NCBI RefSeq assembly: GCF_009797025.1
Contig: NZ_CP047027.1
Span: forward strand, 4,154,001-4,218,000
Direction: 5' to 3'
Length of the DNA stretch: 64,000 nucleotides
From: Cellulophaga sp. L1A9
GTDB lineage: Bacteria > Bacteroidota > Bacteroidia > Flavobacteriales > Flavobacteriaceae
Of the stretch, positions 39,992-49,465 are shown piece after piece (within the stretch, counting starts at the first letter, position 1; each line of letters begins with the position of its first letter). The notes under the pieces were generated by a model, which made no database searches, had not been told where the DNA came from, and worked only from the letters and a program-made list of their open reading frames with translations. Made by a program: the position numbers and the translations under genes.

Positions 39992-42979
39992 ATGTACCTC
40001 AATTGTCATTCATACTATTCCTTACGATTTGGCACCTTTTCAGAAGTAGAACTTTTGAGGATGGGGCAGGCAAATCATATAGCTACACTAGCTTTAACAG
40101 ATATTAATAATACCTCTGCCTGTATGAATTTCGTTAGAAAATCCAAGGAATTTGGTGTTAAGCCTATTATAGGAATCGATTTTAGGAATGGTGCAGAGCA
40201 GCTTTATGTGGGTATTGCTAAAAATAACGAAGGGTTCAGAGAACTTAATGAATTTATGTCTCTTCACTCTCATAAAAGTATCAAGCTACCTGCCATTGCC
40301 CCAATATTTGAGCATGCGTTTATTATTTATCCTTTTGAAAATGTCTTACAATTAGAGAAGGTAGATTTTGAAGCGCATGAATACATCGGTATTTCCGTAG
40401 AAAATTTAAGGCGATTACCTTTTTCAAAATACAAATCCTATACCGATAAATTGGTCATCCAACAACCGGTTACTTTCCGCAATAAGCGCGATTTTAATGC
40501 ACACCGATTGCTACGTGCCATTGCCAACAACACCTTATTAAGTAAATTACAACAAACAGAAGAGGGGCGTTTGTCTGAACAAATGCTATCCAAAGACAAA
40601 CTCTTAGAAGCTTTTCAAGAGTTTCCGCATTTGGTAGCGAATACCAAGACTCTAATGGCGGAATGCGAGGTGAACTTTGGGTTCGGAGAAAGTAGGGTTT
40701 CTCAAAACCAACAGGTATTTGGCACTTCAAAAGAAGAAGATTTCAACCTCTTGCAACAACTCTGTGAAGATGGCTTGCCTAAACGATATCCTACCCGTAC
40801 CGATGCTGTGAGTAAGCGTCTGGCGGTGGAGTTGGAGACCATTAAGAAAATGGATTTCGTGTCTTACTTTCTAATTAATCATGATATTGTTAAGTATGCC
40901 AATTCTAAAGGCTATTTGCATGTGGGGCGGGGTAGTGGTGCCAATAGTATTGTCGCCTATATTATTGGAATTACAGATGTAGACCCTATTGAATTGGATT
41001 TGTATTTTGAACGTTTCATCAACCCATACCGAGTTTCTCCACCAGATTTTGATATCGATTTTAGTTGGAAAGACCGGGAAGATGTCACCGCCTATATCTT
41101 CCGTCGGTTTAAAAATACCGCGTTATTAGCCACCTATAATACTTTTAAATATAGAGCCGTAGTTCGGGAATTAGGAAAAGTATTCGGCCTTCCAAAAGAA
41201 GAAATAGACAAGCTCTGTAAAGGTCATTTTTCTAAGAATGATTTGGATGATATGGGAAAACTGGTCTTAAAATATAGTGCACTGATTAAAGATTTTCCCA
41301 ATTATTTAAGTGTGCATTCCGCCGGAATTCTAATACTAGACCAGCCTATTCATTATTATTCCGCTACAGATTTACCCCCCAAAGGATTTCCAACGGTGCA
41401 GTTTGATATGATTATTGCAGAAGATGCGGGTATTTTTAAGTTTGATATTCTAGGACAACGTGGTTTAGCCAAAATTAAAGAGGCTATGGAGATTATCAAA
41501 GAGAATAGGCCTGATGTGCCTGAGATAGATATCACCCAAATAGAAACATTTAAAAACGATGCTAATATCAATAACTTATTAAGCAGAGGAAAAGCTATTG
41601 GCGCATATTATGTAGAATCTCCTGCCATGCGTGGTTTAATGTGTAAGCTAAAAGTCAATGATTATTTAGGCTTGGTGGCTGCCAGTTCTGTTATTCGCCC
41701 TGGAGTATCTAGTTCTGGAATGAAAAATGAATACATTCGCAGACATCGTGAGCCTGAGCGCAGAAAAGAGGCCAATGCTATTCTAGCCCAAATTATGCCC
41801 GAAACGTATGGTATTATGGTCTATCAAGAAGATGTATTGAAAGTCGCCAATCAGTTTGCGGGTTTAGACTTAGGAGAAGCAGATGTGTTGCGCCGTGGCA
41901 TGAGTGGTAAGTTTAGATCTAGAGCAGAATTTACCCGCGTAGAAGAGAAGTTTAGGAGTAACTGTAAGGCAAAGGACTATCCTGATGCATTAACTACAGA
42001 GGTATGGGATCAAATTGCCAGTTTTGCAGGTTACGCCTTTGCTAAAGGGCATTCTGCGTCTTATGCTGTTGAGAGTTACCAGAGCATGTATTTAAAATGC
42101 TACTATCCTTTAGAATTTATGGTGGCGGTACTAAATAATGGAGGCGGTTTTTACAGCACAGAACATTATATTCACGAAGCACGGATGTGGGGGGCTCAGA
42201 TACATGCACCTTGTATTAATCTAAGTGATCATCATAATACGATTAGGGGAGTCGCTATTTATTTAGGTTTTGGTTATCTAAAAAATCTAGAAAATTTGGT
42301 GGTACAACGGTTTTTAACAGAACGGCAATTGTACGGTGCTTTCAAATCTTTAGATGATTTTATAGACCGTGTGGTAATAGGCATAGAGCAATTGGCAATC
42401 CTAATTAGAATAGGAGCTTTTAAATTTACAGGGCTTGCTAAGAATGAACTGCATTGGCAAGGTATCTTTAAAATTAATGCCCTCAAGAAACGCTCTGGGA
42501 ATCCGTCATTATTCAAACCAAAACACAAACAGTTTGAGCTTCCTAAATTAGAGCATAGTTGGGTAGAAGAAGCCTATGACCAAATAGAACTCTTGGGGTT
42601 TCCGTTGTATAGTTATTTTGAGTTGATATCAGAAGAAATTTTAAGCGACGCTAAAGCTAAGGACATGCAGTACCACCATGATAAAGAACTATTGCTTTAT
42701 GGCATTCTCGTAAACACCCGTTTTAATACCACTAAGAACAATAAAAATATGCGTCTGAGTACTTTTGTAGATCAAGAGGGCGATTATTTTGATGTGGTAC
42801 ATTTTACCAATGTAGTAGATAAATACCCTATTCACGGTATGGGCGTGTATGCGTGCTATGGAAAAGTAACTGAAGAATTTGGACACTGTAGTATGGCTGC
42901 CATTTGGACCAAGAAACTAGCATTTAAAACGGATCCTAGAGCTTCTGACAAACCTACGTTTAAGAGTTTGAAGAAGTAG
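39992..42979 (+). CDS. dnaE2: DnaE2-like DNA polymerase III alpha subunit (error-prone type)
   Basis: A 995-residue C-family polymerase, shorter than the roughly 1100-1500 residues of replicative DnaE in this phylum. The catalytic PPDFDIDF aspartates (about 350-357) and HVGRGSGANS are intact. The N-terminal PHP domain is degenerate: MYLNCHSYYSL has N-x-H in place of H-x-H, and ALTDINN replaces ALTDHGN, so metal-dependent PHP chemistry is unlikely. The C-terminal OB domain is present (about 900-980). With the upstream Y-family polymerase it makes a two-gene mutasome resembling imuB-dnaE2, without an imuA gene. It is transcribed from the same operator-controlled promoter. Confidence 0.88.
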   Translation: MYLNCHSYYSLRFGTFSEVELLRMGQANHIATLALTDINNTSACMNFVRKSKEFGVKPIIGIDFRNGAEQLYVGIAKNNEGFRELNEFMSLHSHKSIKLPAIAPIFEHAFIIYPFENVLQLEKVDFEAHEYIGISVENLRRLPFSKYKSYTDKLVIQQPVTFRNKRDFNAHRLLRAIANNTLLSKLQQTEEGRLSEQMLSKDKLLEAFQEFPHLVANTKTLMAECEVNFGFGESRVSQNQQVFGTSKEEDFNLLQQLCEDGLPKRYPTRTDAVSKRLAVELETIKKMDFVSYFLINHDIVKYANSKGYLHVGRGSGANSIVAYIIGITDVDPIELDLYFERFINPYRVSPPDFDIDFSWKDREDVTAYIFRRFKNTALLATYNTFKYRAVVRELGKVFGLPKEEIDKLCKGHFSKNDLDDMGKLVLKYSALIKDFPNYLSVHSAGILILDQPIHYYSATDLPPKGFPTVQFDMIIAEDAGIFKFDILGQRGLAKIKEAMEIIKENRPDVPEIDITQIETFKNDANINNLLSRGKAIGAYYVESPAMRGLMCKLKVNDYLGLVAASSVIRPGVSSSGMKNEYIRRHREPERRKEANAILAQIMPETYGIMVYQEDVLKVANQFAGLDLGEADVLRRGMSGKFRSRAEFTRVEEKFRSNCKAKDYPDALTTEVWDQIASFAGYAFAKGHSASYAVESYQSMYLKCYYPLEFMVAVLNNGGGFYSTEHYIHEARMWGAQIHAPCINLSDHHNTIRGVAIYLGFGYLKNLENLVVQRFLTERQLYGAFKSLDDFIDRVVIGIEQLAILIRIGAFKFTGLAKNELHWQGIFKINALKKRSGNPSLFKPKHKQFELPKLEHSWVEEAYDQIELLGFPLYSYFELISEEILSDAKAKDMQYHHDKELLLYGILVNTRFNTTKNNKNMRLSTFVDQEGDYFDVVHFTNVVDKYPIHGMGVYACYGKVTEEFGHCSMAAIWTKKLAFKTDPRASDKPTFKSLKK

Positions 42980-43184
42980 CAATTATAACTCATTACACCT
43001 AGTGTTGTAATTTTCTCTCCGGCAAAATACTGCTAGTAATAACTTCCATACTACAAGCAGTAATTTAGGCACAACTCTTTTACGTTAATATCGCTTTTGA
43101 TTGAAATAATTTTTTGTTCCCACAGCGGGTATCTTTAGGTTATCAATAACGGTACTATAGAAAGTACCACTTAAATTAAAAATT

Positions 43185-43634
43185 ATGAATTCAGATATAA
43201 AAGAGATCGAAACTAAAATCAATTCAATAATCCAAAAAAACGAAGATGCTATAATGGGCTATGAAAAAGCAGCCGAAAATGCAAAAGGAATTGGACTCCA
43301 AAGCTATTTTAGTAATAAAGCATTGGAACGAAAAAATTTCCTTATCAGTTTAAAATCTGCTGCACCTGCTCTTAATTTAAGAGAGGATATAGACGGCAGT
43401 GTAACTGGCGCCTTGCACCGCACTTGGATGGATATTAAAGCGGCATTTTCTAGTGACGATGATGAAGCTATGCTCGAAGAAGCCATTAGGGGAGACAAAG
43501 CTGCCATTGAAGAATATAATGAAGTATTATCAGATGTGCATTTACCCGTAGCCATCGCGACGCTTATAAGACAGCAAATAACATGGATTAGAGAAGATTT
43601 AGAAAAAATTAAATCTTTAGAAGATGTCATGTAA
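43185..43634 (+). CDS. PA2169 family four-helix-bundle protein (DUF2383)
   Basis: 149 residues predicted as four helices, with the ferritin-like ANxKGIGLQ/AEE pattern of the PA2169/DUF2383 family: Glu in IEEYNEVL and LEEAIRGDKAA, matching the metal-less family members. The function of this family is unknown, though members are often stress-induced. It is monocistronic with a terminator at 43653-43679, and follows the mutasome operon after 205 bp with no operator dyad seen in between. Confidence 0.82.
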   Translation: MNSDIKEIETKINSIIQKNEDAIMGYEKAAENAKGIGLQSYFSNKALERKNFLISLKSAAPALNLREDIDGSVTGALHRTWMDIKAAFSSDDDEAMLEEAIRGDKAAIEEYNEVLSDVHLPVAIATLIRQQITWIREDLEKIKSLEDVM

Positions 43635-43652
43635 TACAAGTCAGAAACAAAG

Positions 43653-43679
43653 AAAGCTCCTAAATTAGGAGCTTTTTTT
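43653..43679 (+). terminator. rho-independent terminator
   Basis: Arms AAAGCTCCTAA (43653-43663) and TTAGGAGCTTT (43665-43675) plus a T-run, 19 bp after the stop at 43634. Confidence 0.8.
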
Positions 43680-43742
43680 ATGTTTTTTTTTAGTCCGATT
43701 ATTATTCCTGAATCCTATTACGAATTACTTCAAGTGTACCAA

Positions 43743-44480
43743 TTAATTTGAATTTTTAAATCTTATTTTCTGCAGTTTCACGGCTGATGATTCCAAAACT
43801 TCTTTTAGTTCTTGGTTAGATTCAAAATTTACTTGATTCAGAATTTTATACTCAAAATCGACTTCAAAACTGTCATCTTCAAAAATCCAAGGAGTCACTA
43901 AGAAGGTGCCATCTGCATTCCGGTTGATGCTGTAAGTCTTGTTATTTATTGACGTGTTGATCTCCAATTTCCGTCCCGTTTCAGGAACCTCTTCTCCACA
44001 AATTATGAGTGACAGCCTATCACAAAAAAGTAGGATGCTATACAAATCATCTTCAGTTTTTTTATTGATCCCATATAGTTTTCGCAGTGTTTTACTTTTT
44101 TCAGCGCTGTCTGCCAAGAATTGTTTCATTTCTTGGTTGGAATCATTTCCATACAGAAATTGTAAATGCCGAGCGATTAGTAAAACAAGCCACCCAGATT
44201 TTTGCTCAGATGCCGCATATAACTTTTTGGCGTGTTTAATAGCATCTCTTTCATAACCACCATCCATCATAAAATCTCTAGGCGTCCCTACCTTGGTCAA
44301 GTAATTGGTCGCATCAAAATCTACCATATGATCGTCATGATCGGTGATGGCCGTTAGCGTTTCTACCCAATGAGAATACCGCAATTCTTGTTTTAATTGA
44401 TACGCAAATTTGCCCGCCAATAACGCGTGTGTATAATGCGAAATAATTTTCCATCCATCGGTATGGTGCCTAACGATCAT
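43743..44480 (-). CDS. DUF3891 family protein
   Basis: 245 residues starting MIVRHHTDGWKIISHYTHALLAGKFA, the conserved N-terminus of DUF3891 (PF13030), with the later TAITDHDD segment. The His/Asp pattern resembles an HD-type metal site, so a hydrolase is possible but unproven. It is cytosolic. It sits convergent to the PA2169-like gene and about 115 bp downstream of the exonuclease/GIY-YIG gene on the same strand, and could belong to that operon. Confidence 0.78.
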   Translation of the reverse strand: MIVRHHTDGWKIISHYTHALLAGKFAYQLKQELRYSHWVETLTAITDHDDHMVDFDATNYLTKVGTPRDFMMDGGYERDAIKHAKKLYAASEQKSGWLVLLIARHLQFLYGNDSNQEMKQFLADSAEKSKTLRKLYGINKKTEDDLYSILLFCDRLSLIICGEEVPETGRKLEINTSINNKTYSINRNADGTFLVTPWIFEDDSFEVDFEYKILNQVNFESNQELKEVLESSAVKLQKIRFKNSN

Positions 44481-44596
44481 AAGGGCTAAGTTTAAAGATA
44501 ATTGTATTTATTCAATTCTAAAGTTCCAATTATTCGGCCTCTTTTATTACACTAATTCGCTAAATATTTAATGCATTTAATAATCTATATGTAATT

Positions 44597-45997
44597 TCAA
44601 TTGGCATATTTTTCGGAATCTAAAAGTTTAATTTTATACGGATTACGTTTTCGATACGCTGAAATAATTTTAGCAGAATGGTATGAGTGTTCTTTGGCAT
44701 CAATGACATGCAATAAGTCAGAAATTCCTTGTATCAATTCATTTTTGTCTACAAACCCAAAGCCTTGGTACACTCCGTGTAGTACCAAAATAACACCTTG
44801 TTCCTGGCTGTTCCTGCCTTTTTCAAATATCACGAAATTTTCATTCTCATTGTTTAAATGATCTAGTGCCTGTGTTACACGGTCATTGTATGCTTCAAGA
44901 GCTTCTTCTTCCCTACAGATGCCTTTACAACTACTAAAACTCACGGTGCTACATTTTGTTTTTACACTGTGCACGCCGGTATAGCTGGGGCACAAATCAA
45001 ATTTTTCAGTAAGCTGGGCAAGTCGTTCAATAGCTAAAGATCGTTTCAAGAAAATTTCTGTAGGGGTGTGTTGAAATGGTCTTCTCTCTACTTTTAATTG
45101 GAGAATTCCCTTCTTATTTCGGATGGGAACAATCAAGTAGGTGATGTGTTTTTTCTTCTGAATATAATTATAATAGGGGTCTAACTTTGTTATTAAATCT
45201 GCTTCTCGCAACAGGGCTAGTAACTCACTCCCCATAGGCTCAAAATCAATAAAATAAGTAGCAGTACATAACAGCAGTTCTTTTTCTGTTGTGGCAGTAA
45301 AGTGACTTAAAACTCTCTTTTTTATGTCTTTAGCTTTTCCTACATAGATAACTTCTTTATGCTCATTTTGAAACTTATAAATTCCCGGGACCTTAGGCAA
45401 GCGATCCAATTGTGCACCGGTGATATGCTTGGGAATCCGGTAGTTTAATTTTGGCTTAGGCTGAAGCAGTGCTGTTATTATTTCTTCGTTTTCATCTAAT
45501 GCTAGCAACCTTTGAAAAAGGGTGCTCGTGGCTTCATTAGACTCCTCTAAAGAAGCTGCTGCATCGTACGGAATCCCTAAGACCCCAGATAGATAAGGTA
45601 ATTCATAGGATGTCATATTCGGAATCAATTTCTTAGAAAGTCTCACGGTACATATTTGAGGCATCTCAAAAGCATACCCGATATGCCGAAATTGGGTTTT
45701 CAGATGATACTGCAAAAATGAAACATTATGCCCTACTAAAATACACCCCTGAAGTTCTTTCAGAAGGGTATCGGCAACTTCTGAAAAGCTTGGCGCATTT
45801 AACAATGCTACATCTGTTAGGCCTGTTGCCTCTTGGAGGTATAAGGGGATACGCTCCTCAGGATTAATAGACGTAGAAAGTACACACCTCCAATCTCCTT
45901 CAATAAATTTATGGATTACGATACCTACGGTTCTGAAATATATGGGTTTGCGGCCATAATTAATCATAGAAATGACCGCATAATTTTTATTAGACAT
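44597..45997 (-). CDS. exonuclease-like/GIY-YIG fusion (inactive exonuclease, Cho/UvrC-type endonuclease)
   Basis: 466 residues. The N-terminal domain (1-170) has the fold signatures of DnaQ-family exonucleases (CTVRLSKKLIP, LVGHNVSF), but the DEDDh residues are gone: motif I D-I-E is S-M-I (10-12), motif II Asp is Leu in GHNVSFLQY, and motif III H...D is replaced in AASLEESNEATSTLF. The second domain (about 200-290) is an intact GIY-YIG nuclease: GIY at 205-207, YVGKAKDIKKR, and Glu in GSELLALLREA. A UvrC-like Cys region follows. The gene lies 11 bp behind the helicase gene in an operon. It is probably a repair nicking enzyme with an exonuclease domain kept for DNA or partner binding. Confidence 0.85.
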   Translation of the reverse strand: MSNKNYAVISMINYGRKPIYFRTVGIVIHKFIEGDWRCVLSTSINPEERIPLYLQEATGLTDVALLNAPSFSEVADTLLKELQGCILVGHNVSFLQYHLKTQFRHIGYAFEMPQICTVRLSKKLIPNMTSYELPYLSGVLGIPYDAAASLEESNEATSTLFQRLLALDENEEIITALLQPKPKLNYRIPKHITGAQLDRLPKVPGIYKFQNEHKEVIYVGKAKDIKKRVLSHFTATTEKELLLCTATYFIDFEPMGSELLALLREADLITKLDPYYNYIQKKKHITYLIVPIRNKKGILQLKVERRPFQHTPTEIFLKRSLAIERLAQLTEKFDLCPSYTGVHSVKTKCSTVSFSSCKGICREEEALEAYNDRVTQALDHLNNENENFVIFEKGRNSQEQGVILVLHGVYQGFGFVDKNELIQGISDLLHVIDAKEHSYHSAKIISAYRKRNPYKIKLLDSEKYAN

Positions 45998-46008
45998 AAG
46001 CTATGGCA

Positions 46009-48069
46009 TTAATTAAAGTCCATCCCAGACGATAAGTCAATGGTATTAGGTTGGGGCGCATCTTTGAAGCTATTAAATTGATGCCCAACAGTCTCCTGTG
46101 TTACAAGTTTTTCCGGCAGGCCTGTTAAAAAGTACGTTTCCGCATCATCGGTGTTTTTTCCGTCTTGGGTAGGGGTAGACCTGGCATGAACTGCTGAAAT
46201 GGATGCGGTGTTTCGGGTAATAATCAATCTATTTTTTGCACGCGTAAGCGCTACATACAACACCCGACGATCTTCTTCTATAGCATCAATATCGTCCAAA
46301 GAATAAGCAGATGGAAAAGATTTTGGGGATACATTCAGCACAATACACACATCTGCCTCTAAACCTTTTGCAGAGTGAATGGTAGAAATAATCACATGAT
46401 CTTTTTGCTCGTCTGTACTTAATTTAGATTCCGTCAATACATTAGCACCATTCATTTTTTCGGCATTATCTAAAAGGCCTTCTCCTATAAACTCCCCTAA
46501 ACTAGAATAGCTTTCGGCTAATAATTTAAGCACAGGAAAATCAGCCTTACGTTTTTCGGTCCAATCTTTTCTGTATTTAAATGCTAAACCTAGTGCCATA
46601 GCTTCATAGGAGATCTCTACCATTTTACCCACCTTTCCTTTTTCTTGAGTAACGGCCTGGTACAATTCTGATATTATTTGGCCGTCAGATCCCGAAATAT
46701 TCGCAGCTAATAAGGTGGCAATATCCGTTTTTCCTTCGTCTGCAATGATGGCAGCCATGATTCGTGAAGCTCTAACTTCACCGATACCTTCCCAAAAGGT
46801 CAGAAATCGAACCCATGCTATTTCATCATAGGGGTTGTTTACAATCCGTAGTAAAGACACTAAATCTTTTATATGAGCAGCCTGTAAAAATTTCCGACCT
46901 CCATAGGTGACATACGGTATTTTTCGCCTAATAAAAACGGCTTGTAGTGATTTGGTGTAATACTGTGACCGTGATAAAACCAAGTGGTCTGAAAAGCTAC
47001 GATCTTCGTTGGTATAATTCTTCAAAATTTCATCCGCAATCCAATTTGCTTCTTGCCACTCATCACTCACATTAACAATAATTGGTCTTTCGCCGCTACC
47101 ACGCACTGCTGCTAAGCGTTTGTTATAGTCAATAGTAGCATTGTCTAACAACCAATTAGAGAGATCTAAAATTTCTTGTGTAGACCTGTAGTTCTTTTCT
47201 AATTTATAGACTTCAGAATTTTTTACCCGATCTTTAAATTGATGCACATTTTTAAAATCAGCTCCTCGAAAAGAATAGATAGATTGCGCGTCATCTCCAA
47301 CACAGAAAAGTTTGCATATTTCTACGAAAGGCGATAGTAGTTCCCATTGTAGCGGATTGGTATCTTGCATTTCATCAACAAGCAGGTATTCCAAGTTTTG
47401 AGCTAGTAACTCCCGAGCATCAGCATTTGATTTTAACTGCGTAGCGACCACCAATAGGAGATCATCATAATCTAAATAGCGTTGTTCCATTTTCTTTTGC
47501 TGATAGGCACGCAAAAGGACTTCCACATGGGGTTTCATTGCAGCAATCTCATAATCCGTGTCCTTATCGGTCCTACTTTTAAAAAGAAGAATACGTATAG
47601 ATTCCGTTAAGTTCTTCTTTGTATTTCTAGCATACGAGTAGATATCTAAAAGTTGCTGGGGTTTTATTCGTAATTTCCCATAGCTATCCGCATGGGTGCC
47701 AGACATCATTTTCATAATTCCTAACTGATCGTCCGGATCAATGACTGTAAAGGCTGCAGCACCAAATAAATTAGGATATTTTAATATTAATTGATTACAC
47801 CAGGAGTGAAATGTAGCACCGTTAATAGCCTGACTATTAGATTGTGGCAAACTAGCCTTTACACGTTCTACTATTTCATTAGCAGCCTTTTTAGTGAAGG
47901 TTAGAATTTGTATTTTTGAAGGATCAACGCCAGAAGCAATAAGGTGCGCGGCACGTGCAATAATGGTACGTGTTTTTCCGGTACCTGCTCCGGCAAGTAC
48001 CAGTAGATGTTGACCCTCATAGGTAACCGCTTTTAGCTGTCCCTGATTAAGTTCTTCCGTTATATGCAT
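46009..48069 (-). CDS. UvrD/Rep-family DNA helicase (superfamily 1A)
   Basis: 686 residues with all SF1 motifs: Walker A GAGTGKT at 27-33, motif Ia TFTKKAANEI, DEMQDTNPLQ (motif II), GDDAQSIYSFRGAD (motif III), and VLYVALTRAKNRLIITR (motif VI). The length and motifs fit UvrD/PcrA-like 3'-5' helicases. It is the first gene of the operon with the GIY-YIG fusion. Upstream lie two GGA-N5-TCC dyads (48106-48116, 48125-48135) with the same 19-bp spacing as before dinB, placing it in the same presumed damage regulon. Confidence 0.88.
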   Translation of the reverse strand: MHITEELNQGQLKAVTYEGQHLLVLAGAGTGKTRTIIARAAHLIASGVDPSKIQILTFTKKAANEIVERVKASLPQSNSQAINGATFHSWCNQLILKYPNLFGAAAFTVIDPDDQLGIMKMMSGTHADSYGKLRIKPQQLLDIYSYARNTKKNLTESIRILLFKSRTDKDTDYEIAAMKPHVEVLLRAYQQKKMEQRYLDYDDLLLVVATQLKSNADARELLAQNLEYLLVDEMQDTNPLQWELLSPFVEICKLFCVGDDAQSIYSFRGADFKNVHQFKDRVKNSEVYKLEKNYRSTQEILDLSNWLLDNATIDYNKRLAAVRGSGERPIIVNVSDEWQEANWIADEILKNYTNEDRSFSDHLVLSRSQYYTKSLQAVFIRRKIPYVTYGGRKFLQAAHIKDLVSLLRIVNNPYDEIAWVRFLTFWEGIGEVRASRIMAAIIADEGKTDIATLLAANISGSDGQIISELYQAVTQEKGKVGKMVEISYEAMALGLAFKYRKDWTEKRKADFPVLKLLAESYSSLGEFIGEGLLDNAEKMNGANVLTESKLSTDEQKDHVIISTIHSAKGLEADVCIVLNVSPKSFPSAYSLDDIDAIEEDRRVLYVALTRAKNRLIITRNTASISAVHARSTPTQDGKNTDDAETYFLTGLPEKLVTQETVGHQFNSFKDAPQPNTIDLSSGMDFN

Positions 48070-48105
48070 TCCTTTAAGATTAAAATGAATGATTAATTTC
48101 CTTAT

Positions 48106-48116
48106 GGATATAATCC
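48106..48116. promoter_or_regulatory. GGA-N5-TCC dyad 1 upstream of the helicase
   Basis: GGATATAATCC, beginning 37 bp before the start codon on the minus strand. It is one of a pair matching the sites before dinB. Confidence 0.7.
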
Positions 48117-48124
48117 ATTTAAGT

Positions 48125-48135
48125 GGATAATTTCC
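48125..48135. promoter_or_regulatory. GGA-N5-TCC dyad 2 upstream of the helicase
   Basis: GGATAATTTCC, centre 19 bp from the dyad at 48106-48116. Read on the minus strand, the site begins TTTTGGAAAT, identical over 10 bases to the first site before dinB. Confidence 0.7.
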
Positions 48136-48411
48136 AAAATTAAGGAATTTTTCTTACATATTCGAATGCTACAGGGGAGGAGGAATCTTTATCTTCTTTT
48201 ATGCAATTTTTTTTACGGATTTATAACACCTCATACCTCAGGTATTTGCTCGGATGTATACCTTAGAATCTCCAAATACTTTAAAACAGTAGTTTTGGTA
48301 TGAGTCGGATTTTGATGCTACCCCATGAATATAAAACTAGTATAGTGCTATAAAACTGTGCTGACTTAGCTAACTAACACCGCTACTTTTTTTAGCACTT
48401 CATTGTAATAA

Positions 48412-48448
48412 AAAAAATAGCTTAGGTTCATGACCTAAGCTATTTTTT
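48412..48448. terminator. bidirectional terminator hairpin
   Basis: A 16-bp perfect stem (48412-48427 and 48433-48448), five-base loop, and A/T tracts at both ends. On the minus strand it lies about 108 bp past the end of the lipoprotein pair. Confidence 0.8.
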
Positions 48449-48556
48449 GTAGATGTATTCTGTTACTTTCATACAGCATCCTAATCTTCATTAATATTAA
48501 ATATAAAATATAACGACATTGTAAATAGATACCAATTTCTCGATGAAACACTAACC

Positions 48557-49465
48557 TCATTTGCTATTTGTAGAGCTATCTAGTGTTATTTTATTATTTA
48601 TTTTTTTTAGAATTTCATACACTATTTTTTTATTCCCTTCATTTTGACGTCTACCCCAAAAAGAATAAATGTATAGTAATCTATTTGAAGTTGCGTCTAT
48701 TCTGCAGCCCTGTCCATAAATGTTTTGAACATAATGATCAGAATTAAAATCAAAATTTGTATAAATTTTATCTTTTCTTAGAATGTTTATAACATCATCA
48801 GAAGCAATTGAATTTATATATTTCATATGAATCTCACTAGTATTTACCCATTCCCCGTTAATATATCTGCTAGGAGTATTGAATACTTCATAAATATGAT
48901 TAAATTCTTCTTCGTCTAGTTCTTCATAAACTCTAATAAGAGCTTCGCAGGTAACTTTTATACCAGATTTATCATAATATTCATAAGGAAATACCGAGAC
49001 TAATATACTTATCGTTTCTTCTGAAAAGAATTGATGAATATTTTCTGAACTTCTGTCAAAATGGTAAACGATCTTTTCTAAAGGTGTTAATTCAAATATG
49101 TCTCTATAAGAATTGAAAAGATAACCATTGTATAGTCTTATGAAATCAAAACCACATTCATTACTTAAAAAATTGTTTTTCATCCTTTCAAAAAGGGAAG
49201 GCATATCCAATAAGGTGTTTAAGCTATCATGCAATTGAGGTTTAATGTCTTCTTTCAATAAATAGTTAGTTAGATTTGCTGTTTGTTGTAAGCTATCTAA
49301 TTTTTTCCGGTAAGATTGCACTTCATCTTCAAGGGTATTAATAGTAATTTTTATAGCATCAAATTTTATTTCCTGCTTCGCAAGTTTTTCTTTTTCAACA
49401 TCATTATTACATGAACTTAGAATGAATATTGAATATATAAATATGTAGTATTGAAAAAGCTTCAT
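48557..49465 (-). CDS. predicted lipoprotein with coiled coil, paralogue of its upstream neighbour
   Basis: 302 residues with lipobox ILSSC (Cys19) and a coiled coil (about 22-70), followed by a helical domain ending in YSFWGRRQNEGNKKIVYEILKKI. The last segment matches the neighbour's C-terminus (YSFWARRYKEGNSGIVYSIMEK), so the two are tandem paralogues. Its start overlaps the neighbour's stop by 4 bp (ATGA), indicating translational coupling. The function is unknown. Presumably inner- or outer-membrane anchored facing the periplasm. Confidence 0.7.
   Translation of the reverse strand: MKLFQYYIFIYSIFILSSCNNDVEKEKLAKQEIKFDAIKITINTLEDEVQSYRKKLDSLQQTANLTNYLLKEDIKPQLHDSLNTLLDMPSLFERMKNNFLSNECGFDFIRLYNGYLFNSYRDIFELTPLEKIVYHFDRSSENIHQFFSEETISILVSVFPYEYYDKSGIKVTCEALIRVYEELDEEEFNHIYEVFNTPSRYINGEWVNTSEIHMKYINSIASDDVINILRKDKIYTNFDFNSDHYVQNIYGQGCRIDATSNRLLYIYSFWGRRQNEGNKKIVYEILKKINNKITLDSSTNSK

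Larger units (their letters stand above)
48070..48556. other. intergenic region with operators and a bidirectional terminator
   Basis: It contains the helicase operators and the large hairpin at 48412-48448. No ORF is supported in the rest. Confidence 0.45.
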
